DNA of 64,000 bases from positions 186,001 through 250,000 of the forward strand of contig NZ_JADHZD010000005.1 of NCBI RefSeq assembly GCF_020102855.1. The letters are read 5' to 3'. This document shows positions 17,866 through 25,898 of the stretch, one piece after another (the first letter of the stretch is position 1; each line of letters opens with the position of its first letter). The translations under genes were made by a program, and so were the position numbers. This DNA is from Nocardioides lacusdianchii (GTDB taxonomy: Bacteria; Actinomycetota; Actinomycetes; Propionibacteriales; Nocardioidaceae). The notes under the pieces were generated by a model. That model saw only the letters and a program-made list of their open reading frames with translations. It did not search any database and had not been told where the DNA came from.

Positions 17866-17892
17866 GTTCGGGGCGGTGGTCCGGGCGGATGG
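17866..17892 (-). promoter_or_regulatory. Candidate SigK promoter upstream of FAS1 lipoprotein-sigK operon
   Basis: On the minus strand: -35 CCATCC (17887-17892), 15-nt spacer, -10 CCGAAC (17866-17871), followed by ACC. The identical hexamers, spacer length and following ACC occur before the sulfite-oxidase-family gene at 19586-19612. From memory, reported mycobacterial SigK promoters have CCATCC-like -35 and CCGAAT-like -10 boxes. Distance from -10 to ATG is about 63 nt. Confidence 0.7.
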
Positions 17893-17954
17893 GTGGTTCG
17901 GCGAAAAACTTTGAACAAACCTTGGACAAGCCCCGGACGCAGGCGTCGGGCGGA

Positions 17955-17995
17955 GGGTGACGCAGGTTCCGGAAGGCGCGGAACCTGCGTCACCC
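17955..17995. terminator. 16-bp stem palindrome downstream of the sulfite-oxidase-family gene
   Basis: 17955-17970 (GGGTGACGCAGGTTCC) pairs perfectly with 17980-17995 around a 9-nt loop. It lies 42 nt after the molybdoenzyme stop and upstream of the FAS1 promoter. It can separate the two transcripts; there is no T-run, so it may also be one of the long-stem intergenic palindromes found across the window. Confidence 0.55.
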
Positions 17996-18036
17996 ACCGC
18001 CCGACGACGTTCATCCGGGGGAGGGGGCAGGCGGGG

Positions 18037-19578
18037 TCAGGACACGCTGACCGAGATCTCCTGGAGCCCCGAGGAGCCCTCAGGGAAGGGAGTCATCCGC
18101 ACGTCGGTCTGGACGTCGCCGTCCTTGTTGGTCGCGCGGACCGCGATGAAGTGCTGACCGGGCTCGGCGTCCCACTCGTAGAACCACTGGCGCCAGTAGT
18201 CGTCGGTGACCTGCGGGCCGAGCGTGGCCGGCCTCCAGGCCTCGCCGTCGATGCGCACGTCGACCTTCTCGATGCCGACGCCCTGTGCCCAGGCGATGCC
18301 GCCGATGACGATCGGGCCGGCGTCGCTGGTGGACAGCGGCTTGGGGGTGTCGATGCGGCTGGAGATCTTGATGGGGGCCTCCGTGGCCCAGTCGCGCTCG
18401 GTCCAGTAGGCCTGCTCGGCGTCGTACGTCGTGAGGGTCATCCGGGTGATCCACTTGCACGCGCTGACGAAGCCGTAGAGCCCCGGCACGACCATCCGCG
18501 CGGGGAAGCCGTTCTCGCGCGGCAGCGGGCCGCCGTTCATCCCGATCGCGATGAGGGCGTCACGCCCGTCGAGGGCGACGTCGAGCGGCGTGGAGATGGT
18601 CATGCCGTCCACGTCGGTCGACAGGATCTGGTCGGCCTTGGTCGCGTCGATGCCCGCACGGGCCAGCACGTCGGCCAGGGGTACGCCGAGCCAGCGCGCG
18701 CCGCCGACGTAGGGGCCGCCGACCTCGTTGCTCACGCAGGTCAGGGTGATGTCGCGCTCGACGGTGTCCATCGCGGACAGCTCCTCGAAGGTCAGCGTGA
18801 CCTCCTGCTCGACGTCGCCGTCGATGGTGAGGGTCCACGAGTCCACGTCGACCGCCGGCACGGTGAGGCGGGTGTCGACGCGGTAGAACTCGTCGGTGGG
18901 GGTGCGCAGCGGCGTGATGCCGGGGTACTTCTGCTCCAGGCCCGTCGGGAAGGACGGCGCGGGATCGGTGGCGACCGGCAGCGCGACGTCCGTGCCGCCG
19001 AGGCGGTAGGACGTCACCCAGCGGCCGAGTGCCCCCATGGCCACTGCCGCTGCGGCCAGGCCGCCGGTCGCCAGCACGACCCCGCGCCGGCTCGGACCGT
19101 CGACCCCCATCGACGGGTCCAGGGAGCCCTGGCCGTCGATCCGGTGCAGCCACCACAACGACGTGGCGGCGGTGGCTGCCGCGACCAGAGCAGGAAGGAG
19201 GTCCAGCGGCCCGGATCCCGGGCGCAGGACGGCGAGGACGCCGGCGACGCCGGCGAGCCCCACGATGATGAGCAGCCCGGTCGCCTCGCGCTTGCGGGCG
19301 ACGACGCCCGCGACGGCGGCGAGCAGGAGCACGACGACGGTGACCGACCCGACCAGGATCGCCTTGTCGGCGCTGCCGAACTCGCGGATCGCCCACTCCT
19401 TCAGCGGTGTGGGCGTGAGGTCGATGACGGTCGAGCCGACGGCGAGCACGGGGGAGGCCGCCGGCACGGTGACCGCGGCGACGAGGTGGGCGGCCGCGAG
19501 GCCGACGACGGTCGACAGCACGCCGTACGCCGCGTGGCGCAGCGTCTGCCAGCGCTCGGTCTTGTCCGGTGTCTGCAT
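18037..19578 (-). CDS. Membrane-anchored sulfite-oxidase-family molybdoenzyme (MsrP/YedY-like)
   Basis: 513 aa from ATG 19578. The N-terminal 190 residues carry about four membrane helices (WQTLRHAAYGVLSTVVGLAA, AILVGSVTVVVLLLAAVAG, LLIIVGLAGVAGVLAVL and RRGVVLATGGLAAAAVAMG), then an exported molybdopterin domain: ITLTCVSNEVGGPYVGGARW with the Mo-ligand Cys at 281, GFPARMVVPGLYGFVSACKW, and the C-terminal dimerisation-type domain (VDVRIDGEAW). Homologues oxidise sulfite or reduce methionine sulfoxide in the cell envelope; which applies is not determinable here. The gene has its own SigK-type promoter whose -10 ends 7 nt before the ATG, so its mRNA should be leaderless. This ties it to the SigK regulon. 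Confidence 0.88.
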   Translation of the reverse strand: MQTPDKTERWQTLRHAAYGVLSTVVGLAAAHLVAAVTVPAASPVLAVGSTVIDLTPTPLKEWAIREFGSADKAILVGSVTVVVLLLAAVAGVVARKREATGLLIIVGLAGVAGVLAVLRPGSGPLDLLPALVAAATAATSLWWLHRIDGQGSLDPSMGVDGPSRRGVVLATGGLAAAAVAMGALGRWVTSYRLGGTDVALPVATDPAPSFPTGLEQKYPGITPLRTPTDEFYRVDTRLTVPAVDVDSWTLTIDGDVEQEVTLTFEELSAMDTVERDITLTCVSNEVGGPYVGGARWLGVPLADVLARAGIDATKADQILSTDVDGMTISTPLDVALDGRDALIAIGMNGGPLPRENGFPARMVVPGLYGFVSACKWITRMTLTTYDAEQAYWTERDWATEAPIKISSRIDTPKPLSTSDAGPIVIGGIAWAQGVGIEKVDVRIDGEAWRPATLGPQVTDDYWRQWFYEWDAEPGQHFIAVRATNKDGDVQTDVRMTPFPEGSSGLQEISVSVS

Positions 19579-19585
19579 GGGGGGT

Positions 19586-19612
19586 GTTCGGAGCGGACGG
19601 CGCCACGGATGG
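19586..19612 (-). promoter_or_regulatory. Candidate SigK promoter of the sulfite-oxidase-family gene
   Basis: Minus strand: -35 CCATCC (19607-19612), 15-nt spacer, -10 CCGAAC (19586-19591), then ACCCCCC and the ATG at 19578. Same boxes and spacing as at 17866-17892. The predicted start site coincides with the start codon. Confidence 0.7.
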
Positions 19613-19653
19613 GGTCGCGCCCGTGCGCGCGAGGTTGCGGCAGGATGGCGGCC

Positions 19654-20409
19654 ATGACCGACGCGCCCGCCGAACTGGTCCACTACGACGTCTCCGACGC
19701 CGTCGCGACCCTCACCCTCGACAGCCCGGCCAACCGCAACGCGCTCAGCCGTCAGCTCGTCACCGAGCTGTTCGCCCACCTCGAGCGGGCCGGCGCCGAC
19801 GACGACGTACGCGTGGTGCTGGTGCAGAGCTCCGGCAAGGTGTTCTGCTCCGGGGCGGACCTGGCGGAGGCGACCACCGAGGGCATGGAGGTCGGCGCCC
19901 GCCGCATCGTCGACCTGCAGCGCCTCGTCACCACGCTCGACAAGCCGGTCGTGACGAAGAACCTCGGTGCCGTGCGCGCCGGCGGGATCGGCATCATCGC
20001 CGCGGCCGACATCGCGATCAGCGCCGAGGACGCGACCTTCGCGCTCACCGAGGTCAAGCTCGGCCTGGCGGCGGCCATCATCAGCCTCACCGTCCACCAC
20101 CGGATGAACCCGCGCGCCGCGGCCCTGACCACGCTGGGCGGCGAGGTGTTCACCGGCGCCGAGGCGGCGGTGTACGGCCTGGTCACGAAGGCGGTGCCGG
20201 CCGAGCGCCTCGACGAGGAGGCGGCCGCGGTGTGCGCGAGCCTCGCCACCGGTGCGGCGCAGGGGCTGCGGGAGTCCAAGCGGATCCTCAATCGCGACCT
20301 CGTCGCCCGCATCGACGCGCTCGGCGAGGAGATGGCCACGACCAGTGCGCGGCTCTTCGCCAGCGACGAGGCGCGAGAGGCGATGACGGCCTTCCTCAGC
20401 CGGAAGTAG
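19654..20409 (+). CDS. Enoyl-CoA hydratase/isomerase family protein
   Basis: 251 aa from ATG 19654, 7 nt after a CAGGAT box (leaderless); ATG 19645 is an alternative. Crotonase fold with SGADLAEATTEG (oxyanion-hole segment), VRAGGIGIIAAADIAIS and FALTEVKLGLAAAIIS, where the Glu of TEVKLG matches one catalytic acid position. The second canonical Glu in AGGG...H loops is not clearly present, so it may be an isomerase or hydrolase of the superfamily rather than a classic hydratase. Divergent from the molybdoenzyme gene; an SDR follows 70 nt downstream. Involved in acyl-CoA metabolism, substrate unknown. Confidence 0.88.
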   Translation: MTDAPAELVHYDVSDAVATLTLDSPANRNALSRQLVTELFAHLERAGADDDVRVVLVQSSGKVFCSGADLAEATTEGMEVGARRIVDLQRLVTTLDKPVVTKNLGAVRAGGIGIIAAADIAISAEDATFALTEVKLGLAAAIISLTVHHRMNPRAAALTTLGGEVFTGAEAAVYGLVTKAVPAERLDEEAAAVCASLATGAAQGLRESKRILNRDLVARIDALGEEMATTSARLFASDEAREAMTAFLSRK

Positions 20410-20479
20410 TAGTCGCCCGGCTGCATCCGCGGAGGCTCCTGCGACGGAGAAGCAGTCGACGCCCGACGAAGGAGACCCC

Positions 20480-21187
20480 ATGGCACCGTCCACCACTGGC
20501 CGCGAGATCGACGGAGCCCGGATCGCGGTGGTCGGCGCGACCGGCGCCCTCGGCTCGCTCGTGGTCGCCGAGCTCGAGCGCCGCGGCGCGCGCCTGCTGG
20601 TGGTGGGCCGCGACGCCGAGCGGCTCGCCGCGCTCGGCACGGGCGTGCCCGTCGTGGCCGACCTCGGCGACGCGGGCGCCGGCGCCGCGGTCGCTGCCGC
20701 CGCCCGCGAGCACCTCGGCGGCCTCGACGGCCTGGTCAACGCGGCCGGGGTCGTGGCCTTCGGCGCGCTCGCCGACACCCCCGACGAGGTCGTGGAGGAG
20801 CTGTTCCTCACCAACGTCGTCGGGCCGCTCTTCCTGCTGCGCCGCGTGGTGCCGCTGCTCGAGGAGTCGCAGGGCTTCGTGCTCCAGCTCAGCGCCGTCG
20901 TGGCCGAGCGCCCGATGCCGCGGATGGCGGCCTACTCCGCCAGCAAGGCCGCGCTGAGCGCGGTCGCGACCGCGTTGCGCACCGAGCTGCGCCGCAGCCG
21001 CGTCGACGTCTACGACGTGCGCCCGCCGCACACCGAGACCGGCCTGGCCGACCGCCCGCTGTCCGGCGAGGCGCCGGGGCTGCCGACCGGCCTGGACCCG
21101 GCCGACGTGGCGCGCCGCATCGTCGACGCCCTGGCGGCGGGCGAGCACGACCTCGGTGCGGACGCCTTCGGGACGCCTGCTCGATGA
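20480..21187 (+). CDS. Short-chain dehydrogenase/reductase
   Basis: 235 aa from ATG 20480 with GAAGGAGACC upstream, a good ribosome site. NAD(P)-binding GATGALG motif near residue 20, LVNAAGVVAFG, and the catalytic YSASK with Tyr152 and Lys156. C-terminal substrate region (RPPHTETGLADRPLSG) has the usual PGxxxT replaced by RPPHTET, as in several reductases acting on lipids. It probably forms a unit with the enoyl-CoA hydratase and the following small membrane protein, whose start is 13 nt beyond its stop. Confidence 0.88.
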   Translation: MAPSTTGREIDGARIAVVGATGALGSLVVAELERRGARLLVVGRDAERLAALGTGVPVVADLGDAGAGAAVAAAAREHLGGLDGLVNAAGVVAFGALADTPDEVVEELFLTNVVGPLFLLRRVVPLLEESQGFVLQLSAVVAERPMPRMAAYSASKAALSAVATALRTELRRSRVDVYDVRPPHTETGLADRPLSGEAPGLPTGLDPADVARRIVDALAAGEHDLGADAFGTPAR

Positions 21188-21200
21188 GCCCGGTCGACCG

Positions 21201-21629
21201 ATGAGCCTGGCCGAGCCCGCGCCCTGGCTGCTGCTCGTCGCGGCCGCCCACCTGGGCTTCCAGCTCACCGTCGACCTCGTCGTCTACCCCGCGCTCGGCG
21301 ACGTGCCGCGCGAGGCGTGGACCGTGGCCCACGACCGGCACTCGCGCCGGATCACGCCGGTGGTAGCGCTGGTCTACCCGCCGCTGGTGCTGGTGCTCGG
21401 GTGGACGGCGCTGGTGGAGCCGGGGGATGCGGGCACGTGGGTGGCCCTCACCGGAGGGTTGCTGGCGGTCGCCACGACGGCGGCGGTGGCTGCGCCGACC
21501 CACGGTCGGCTGTCGTCGGCCGCGCCCGAGGACCGGGTGGCGCTGATGCGCAGGCTCGATCGAGCCGACCGGCTCCGCACGCTCGGTGCGGTCGTCTGCG
21601 TCGTCGGCGCGGTGCTGCTGGTGGGCTGA
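21201..21629 (+). CDS. Small four-helix membrane protein of unknown function
   Basis: 142 aa from ATG 21201, 13 nt after the SDR stop. Four predicted helices: WLLLVAAAHLGFQLTVDLVV, ITPVVALVYPPLVLVLGWTA, WVALTGGLLAVATTAAVAAP and LRTLGAVVCVVGAVLLVG. A charged loop with HDRHSRR lies between the first two and AHxG/HxR positions recur, giving it the look of small integral-membrane families related to anthrone-oxygenase-like proteins, but I cannot assign it. Probably cotranscribed with the SDR. The frame is open upstream but this ATG begins the hydrophobic part. Confidence 0.7.
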   Translation: MSLAEPAPWLLLVAAAHLGFQLTVDLVVYPALGDVPREAWTVAHDRHSRRITPVVALVYPPLVLVLGWTALVEPGDAGTWVALTGGLLAVATTAAVAAPTHGRLSSAAPEDRVALMRRLDRADRLRTLGAVVCVVGAVLLVG

Positions 21630-21749
21630 GCGCCACGGACGGGGTTCCGCGGATGCGCGGGAAGTCGGCGATGAGGTCGGCTCGCGGGTACGCTTTCCGG
21701 TCTGCCCGAGACGGTGGGCAGTGATTCATCGGGGGATGAGGAGCGGGAG

Positions 21750-23927
21750 TTGAGCGAGGAGCTCGAAGCGCGGGAGATCGCGGCTGAGCAGGAGTACGTC
21801 GACGAGGTCTACGTCCAGCTCGAGGCATCGATGGTGAATGCCCGCGCCCTGGCGACCGAGGGGCGCAACCGCGGCAGGCTGGAGCACGAGGGCGGCCTCG
21901 TCGAGCGCGACGCGATGGTCTTCCAGGCCGCCAAGCGCATCGCCCAGCTCGACGCCGCCCACGAGGGCCTGGTCTTCGGCCGCCTCGACCTCGACCCGGC
22001 GATCGACACCCTGCCGCGCTACATCGGCCGCATCGGCGTGCGCAACGCCGAGCGCGACGTGCTGCTCATCGACTGGCGCGCGCCGGCTGCCGGCGTGTTC
22101 TACCAGGCCACCGCGGCCACCCCGCTGGGCGTCGTACGCCGTCGCGTGCTGCGCTCGCTGCACCGCACGGTCGTGGGCGTGGAGGACGAGCTGCTCGACG
22201 ACCAGGCCGAGACGGACCTGCCGATCGTCGGCGAGGGCGCGCTCATGGCGCAGCTCTCCCGGGCCCGCGACCGGTCGATGCACTCGATCGTCGCCACCAT
22301 CCAGGCCGAGCAGGACCAGGCGATCCGCGCACCCGGCAAGGGGGTCGTGTCGATCTCCGGCGGCCCCGGGACCGGCAAGACGGTCGTGGCGCTGCACCGC
22401 GCGGCCTTCCTGCTCTACAACGACCGCCGCCGCTACGAGGGTGGCGGCGTGCTCGTCGTCGGCCCGAGCGGCGTGTTCATGCGCTACATCGAGCGGGTGC
22501 TGCCCAGCCTCGGCGAGACCGCCGTCGCGCTGCGCTCGCTCGGAGAGGTCGTCGGCGGGATCCGGGCCTCGCGCCACGACGAGCCGGCCGTCGCCGACAT
22601 CAAGGGCGCGACGCGGATGGCCGAGCTTCTGCGGCGCACGGCGCGCCAGCACGCCCCCGGCGCCCCGACGAGCTTCCGCATCTACTGGCGCGACGACACG
22701 ATCGTCCTCGACCCCGGCGTGCTCGGACGGCTGCGCCGCCAGCTGATGTCGCAGGGCCGCCGCAACCGCCAGCTGCCCCGCGTCGCGAAGACCCTGCTCG
22801 ACGCCATGTGGCGCCAGGTCACCGGCGAGCGCGGCAAGGAGCGGGGCCGGGAGGCCTTTGACGACGACATGCTCGGCCACGCGGGCTTCGTCGAGTTCGC
22901 CACCGCGTGGTGGCCGCCGCTCGACGCCACGACGGTCTTCGGCTGGCTGCGCGACCCCGAGTTCCTGTCCCGCGTCGGCGAGGGCGTGATCAGCCGCGAG
23001 GAGCAGCTGCTGCTGGCCAAGTCGTGGGCCGCGGGCGGGCCGTCGATCGAGGACGTGCCCCTGCTCGACGAGCTGCGCTACGCCCTCGGCGACGTGCCGC
23101 AGCGCAGCGACGACGAGCGTGACCTCGACGAGACCGGCCTGCTCGAGGGGGGTGTCGACCTCCAGGAGCTCACCACCATCTCCGAGCGCGAGTACGCCCC
23201 CGGCGGGCTCGCCTGGTCGGCTCCGACCCACCGCATCGAGGACGACGGCTACGCCCACGTGCTCATCGACGAGGCGCAGGACCTGACGCCGATGCAGTGG
23301 CGGATGGTCGGTCGCCGCGGGCGTGCGGCGAGCTGGACGATCGTCGGCGACCCGGCGCAGTCGTCGTGGCCGGACGCCCCAGAGGCGGCCGCCGCGCGCG
23401 CCGAGGCGCTCGAGGGCAAGGAGCTCCACGAGTTCCACCTGTCCACCAACTACCGCAACTCCGCGGAGATCTACTCCTTCGCCGCCGACTACGCCCGCCG
23501 GGTGGGGCTCGACGCCGACCTCCCCGACGCCGTACGCCGCACGGGCGAGGAGCCGCGGGTGGTCGGTCCGGTCGACGACCTCGAGGCCGCCGTGCGCGAG
23601 GCCGTGACCTCGACGGCCGAGCGGGTGGAGGGCACCGTCGGGATCGTGGTGCCGGCGGCGCGCCGCTCCGAGGTCAACGCCTGGTTGGCGTCCTGGCCGG
23701 AGCACGCCGCCGACTCCGCCGGCGCGCGCGCCGCGGTCGACTCGAGCGTCACTCCCAGCGGCGAGGACCGCATCGTGGTGCTGACCGGCCTCGACACCAA
23801 GGGCCTGGAGTTCGACGGGATCGTCGTGGTCGCGCCGCAGGAGATCGAGGACGAGTCCGCCACGGGCCGTGCGACCCTCTACGTCGTGCTCACCCGTGCC
23901 ACCCAGCTGCTGACCACCGTCGGCTGA
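21750..23927 (+). CDS. HelD/HelR-type UvrD-like ATPase (RNA polymerase recycling)
   Basis: 725 aa from TTG 21750. A strong GAGGAG ribosome site lies 7 nt before this TTG, whereas the GTG at 21714 has none, and the protein then begins LSEELEAREIAAEQEYVDEVY as HelD proteins do. N-terminal coiled coil enters the polymerase secondary channel in the family; superfamily-1 motor follows: Walker A SGGPGTGKTVVALHRAAF near residue 205, VLIDEAQDLTPMQWRM (Walker B), STNYRNS, and LTGLDTKGLEFDGIVVV. In Streptomyces and mycobacteria HelR clears stalled or rifamycin-bound polymerase and gives rifamycin tolerance. I do not see the rifamycin-associated palindrome upstream. Role here is inferred from family. 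Confidence 0.9.
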   Translation: MSEELEAREIAAEQEYVDEVYVQLEASMVNARALATEGRNRGRLEHEGGLVERDAMVFQAAKRIAQLDAAHEGLVFGRLDLDPAIDTLPRYIGRIGVRNAERDVLLIDWRAPAAGVFYQATAATPLGVVRRRVLRSLHRTVVGVEDELLDDQAETDLPIVGEGALMAQLSRARDRSMHSIVATIQAEQDQAIRAPGKGVVSISGGPGTGKTVVALHRAAFLLYNDRRRYEGGGVLVVGPSGVFMRYIERVLPSLGETAVALRSLGEVVGGIRASRHDEPAVADIKGATRMAELLRRTARQHAPGAPTSFRIYWRDDTIVLDPGVLGRLRRQLMSQGRRNRQLPRVAKTLLDAMWRQVTGERGKERGREAFDDDMLGHAGFVEFATAWWPPLDATTVFGWLRDPEFLSRVGEGVISREEQLLLAKSWAAGGPSIEDVPLLDELRYALGDVPQRSDDERDLDETGLLEGGVDLQELTTISEREYAPGGLAWSAPTHRIEDDGYAHVLIDEAQDLTPMQWRMVGRRGRAASWTIVGDPAQSSWPDAPEAAAARAEALEGKELHEFHLSTNYRNSAEIYSFAADYARRVGLDADLPDAVRRTGEEPRVVGPVDDLEAAVREAVTSTAERVEGTVGIVVPAARRSEVNAWLASWPEHAADSAGARAAVDSSVTPSGEDRIVVLTGLDTKGLEFDGIVVVAPQEIEDESATGRATLYVVLTRATQLLTTVG

Positions 23928-24009
23928 GCCCGGCGGATGTCCGTCGTCGGTGGTGCCCCGTAGCATTCTCCGTTCTGGTCCCGGTCCGTCAGCTGCCTCC
24001 AGGAGGGTG

Positions 24010-24894
24010 ATGTCCCCGCTCGCGCGCGCACTCGGCACCTTCGCGACGGCGCTCCTCCTCGTCGTCGTCGCCGACGCGCCCGCAGGGTTCGGCGGTGGCC
24101 CGGGCGTGATCGAGTCACTCGACCCCACCCCGGATCCCGTCCCCGACCTCGTGCCCGTGGACCCCGAGGCGACGCCGACCCCCGAACCCACCCCGGTCTC
24201 GGGCTGGGAGACCGTCTTCCACGACGGGTTCGACGGCCCCGCGGGGGTGTGGCCGGACCAGTGGCACAACATGCTCTGGACCAACGCGGCCGCGCAGAAC
24301 GGGCTCGGCCAGCTCGAGGTCGGCCACCTCTCCCAGATCCGCACCAACCAGGGCTGGGTCCTCCCGGTCGGCTCCAAGGTGCGGGTGACCGCCAGCCTGC
24401 TCATGCCCGACACCGGCAGCAACTACGCCGCCCTCTGGGTGCAGCACCCCAACGGCGTCGACCCGCGCGAGATCGACGTGATCGAGAGCTACGGTCCCCT
24501 CAAGCCGGCGGGGGCCCAGTTCGCGTCCCACATCTGCTACGACGACACCCCCGAGACGGCCGTCAACGCCTGCGCCGCCACGGGGAGGGCGCCGATCATG
24601 ACGCCGGTGACCCAGTTCTTCCCGGCCGGGGCCGAGCCGTGGAGCAGGTTCTGGAGCTACTCCGCCGAGTTCACCGTCGGTGGTGACACCGTGCTGTTCT
24701 CCGCGAGCGACCCCGCAGGCAACCGCCCCTACGACATCACCTCCGCGCCGGACGCCCGACGGGTCCCCGGCAACGCCGCGCCCATCCAGATCCGCCTGTC
24801 CAACAAGGACGTCAAGCCCGAGCACGCGGTCCCCGGCGGCAGCCGCCACAGCATGCTGGTCGACTGGGTGACGGTCGAGGTCGACTACCCCTAG
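24010..24894 (+). CDS. Secreted GH16-like (concanavalin-fold) protein
   Basis: 294 aa from ATG 24010 just after AGGAGG (short spacing). Signal peptide PLARALGTFATALLLVVVAD, a Pro/Thr linker of about 35 residues (TPDPVPDLVPVDPEATPTPE), then a jelly-roll domain. The glycoside-hydrolase-16 catalytic pattern ExDxxE is present as EIDVIE (Glu154, Asp156, Glu159). The domain is compact and has two or three Cys (HICYDD, NACAA). Homologues cut beta-1,3/1,4-glucans or galactans; substrate unknown. Its TAG is immediately followed by the convergent EamA stop. A TAGCAT box lies about 45 nt upstream. Confidence 0.75.
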   Translation: MSPLARALGTFATALLLVVVADAPAGFGGGPGVIESLDPTPDPVPDLVPVDPEATPTPEPTPVSGWETVFHDGFDGPAGVWPDQWHNMLWTNAAAQNGLGQLEVGHLSQIRTNQGWVLPVGSKVRVTASLLMPDTGSNYAALWVQHPNGVDPREIDVIESYGPLKPAGAQFASHICYDDTPETAVNACAATGRAPIMTPVTQFFPAGAEPWSRFWSYSAEFTVGGDTVLFSASDPAGNRPYDITSAPDARRVPGNAAPIQIRLSNKDVKPEHAVPGGSRHSMLVDWVTVEVDYP

Positions 24895-25827
24895 TCAGCG
24901 CGCTGCAGCATCCGGCAGCACCGGTCCGGCGGCCGCGCTCGGACGGCCCAGCCCGGCCACCGCGCCGAGCACGAGCAGGATCCCGACGACCGCCGCCGGC
25001 CCGAGCGCCTCCTGCAGCACCACGGCCGCGACCACGGCCGCGGTGACGGGCTCGACGAGGCTGGCCGTCACGGCCGTGCTGGGAGCCACGACCCGCAGCC
25101 CGGAGTAGAGCAGGACGTAGGCCAGCGCCATCGTCAGCACGCCGAGGTAGGCCAGCCACGCCAGCGCCACGGGGTCCCCGGTCGTCCGCGGCCCGTCGAC
25201 GAGCGCCAGGCACGGCAGCAGGACCGCGGCCCCCACGAGCGTCATGCCGGTGGTCAGCGCCAGCGGCGACGACGTACGGCTGATGGAGCCTCCGGCGACC
25301 GTCGTCAGGGCGTACGTCGTCCCGGACGCGACCGCGAGCAGCACGCCGGCCACCGGGTCGGGTCCGGTCGAGGACGCGTGGCCGGCGACGCTGACGAGCA
25401 GCAGCCCGACGAGCGCCGCCGCCAGCACGACCAGCCGGCCGGTCGCGGGGGCGCGCCGGTGCCGCACCGCCTCGGCCACGGTCAGCAGGACGGGTGCCAG
25501 CCCGAGGCTGACGACGGTCGAGACCGCCACGCCGACCTGGGTGACGGAGACGAAGTAGAACCCCTGGTAGGCCGCGGTCCCGACGCCCACCGCGAGCAGC
25601 CGCCCCGGTTGCCTGCGGGCGAGGTCGACCAGCTCGCCGCCGCGACGCAGGAGCACGAGCGCGACGAGCAGGACGGCTGCGGCCAGCGCCATGCGCCACG
25701 CGCTGATCGTCACCGGCGACATCGGCTCGACCTCGCGGACCAGCTGGACCGCGAGGCCGCCGGTGCCCCACAGCACGCTCGCGACGGCGACCTCGACGAG
25801 TCCGCGTGTGTGCGACACCGGGCTCAT
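24895..25827 (-). CDS. EamA/DMT-family transporter
   Basis: 310 aa from ATG 25827 (a CAGACT box lies 7 nt upstream on the minus strand). Ten membrane helices in two EamA repeats; the first begins GLVEVAVASVLWGTGGLAVQ, the second around PVAGVLLAVASGTTYALTTVAGG, and the conserved end LVEPVTAAVVAAVVLQEALGP carries the family's EPV motif. Exports small metabolites such as amino acids or bases; substrate not predictable. Ends head-on against the GH16-like gene with no gap. The frame extends 12 codons further upstream, but those residues are hydrophilic and not family-like. Confidence 0.88.
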   Translation of the reverse strand: MSPVSHTRGLVEVAVASVLWGTGGLAVQLVREVEPMSPVTISAWRMALAAAVLLVALVLLRRGGELVDLARRQPGRLLAVGVGTAAYQGFYFVSVTQVGVAVSTVVSLGLAPVLLTVAEAVRHRRAPATGRLVVLAAALVGLLLVSVAGHASSTGPDPVAGVLLAVASGTTYALTTVAGGSISRTSSPLALTTGMTLVGAAVLLPCLALVDGPRTTGDPVALAWLAYLGVLTMALAYVLLYSGLRVVAPSTAVTASLVEPVTAAVVAAVVLQEALGPAAVVGILLVLGAVAGLGRPSAAAGPVLPDAAAR

Positions 25828-25898
25828 GCGGCGGAGTCTGTCACCGCTCGTGCACGCCGACATCCGGGTTTCGGTCCGTGGCTCCTAGGCTGACCCCC

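Noticed and set aside
16603..19653. Plus-strand frame across the sigK, FAS1 and molybdoenzyme genes before the enoyl-CoA hydratase
   Set aside because: Antisense shadow of GC-rich genes; coding character begins at 19654.
21630..21749. Rifamycin-associated element upstream of the HelD/HelR gene
   Set aside because: The palindrome reported upstream of helR genes is not visible in the sequence before 21750.
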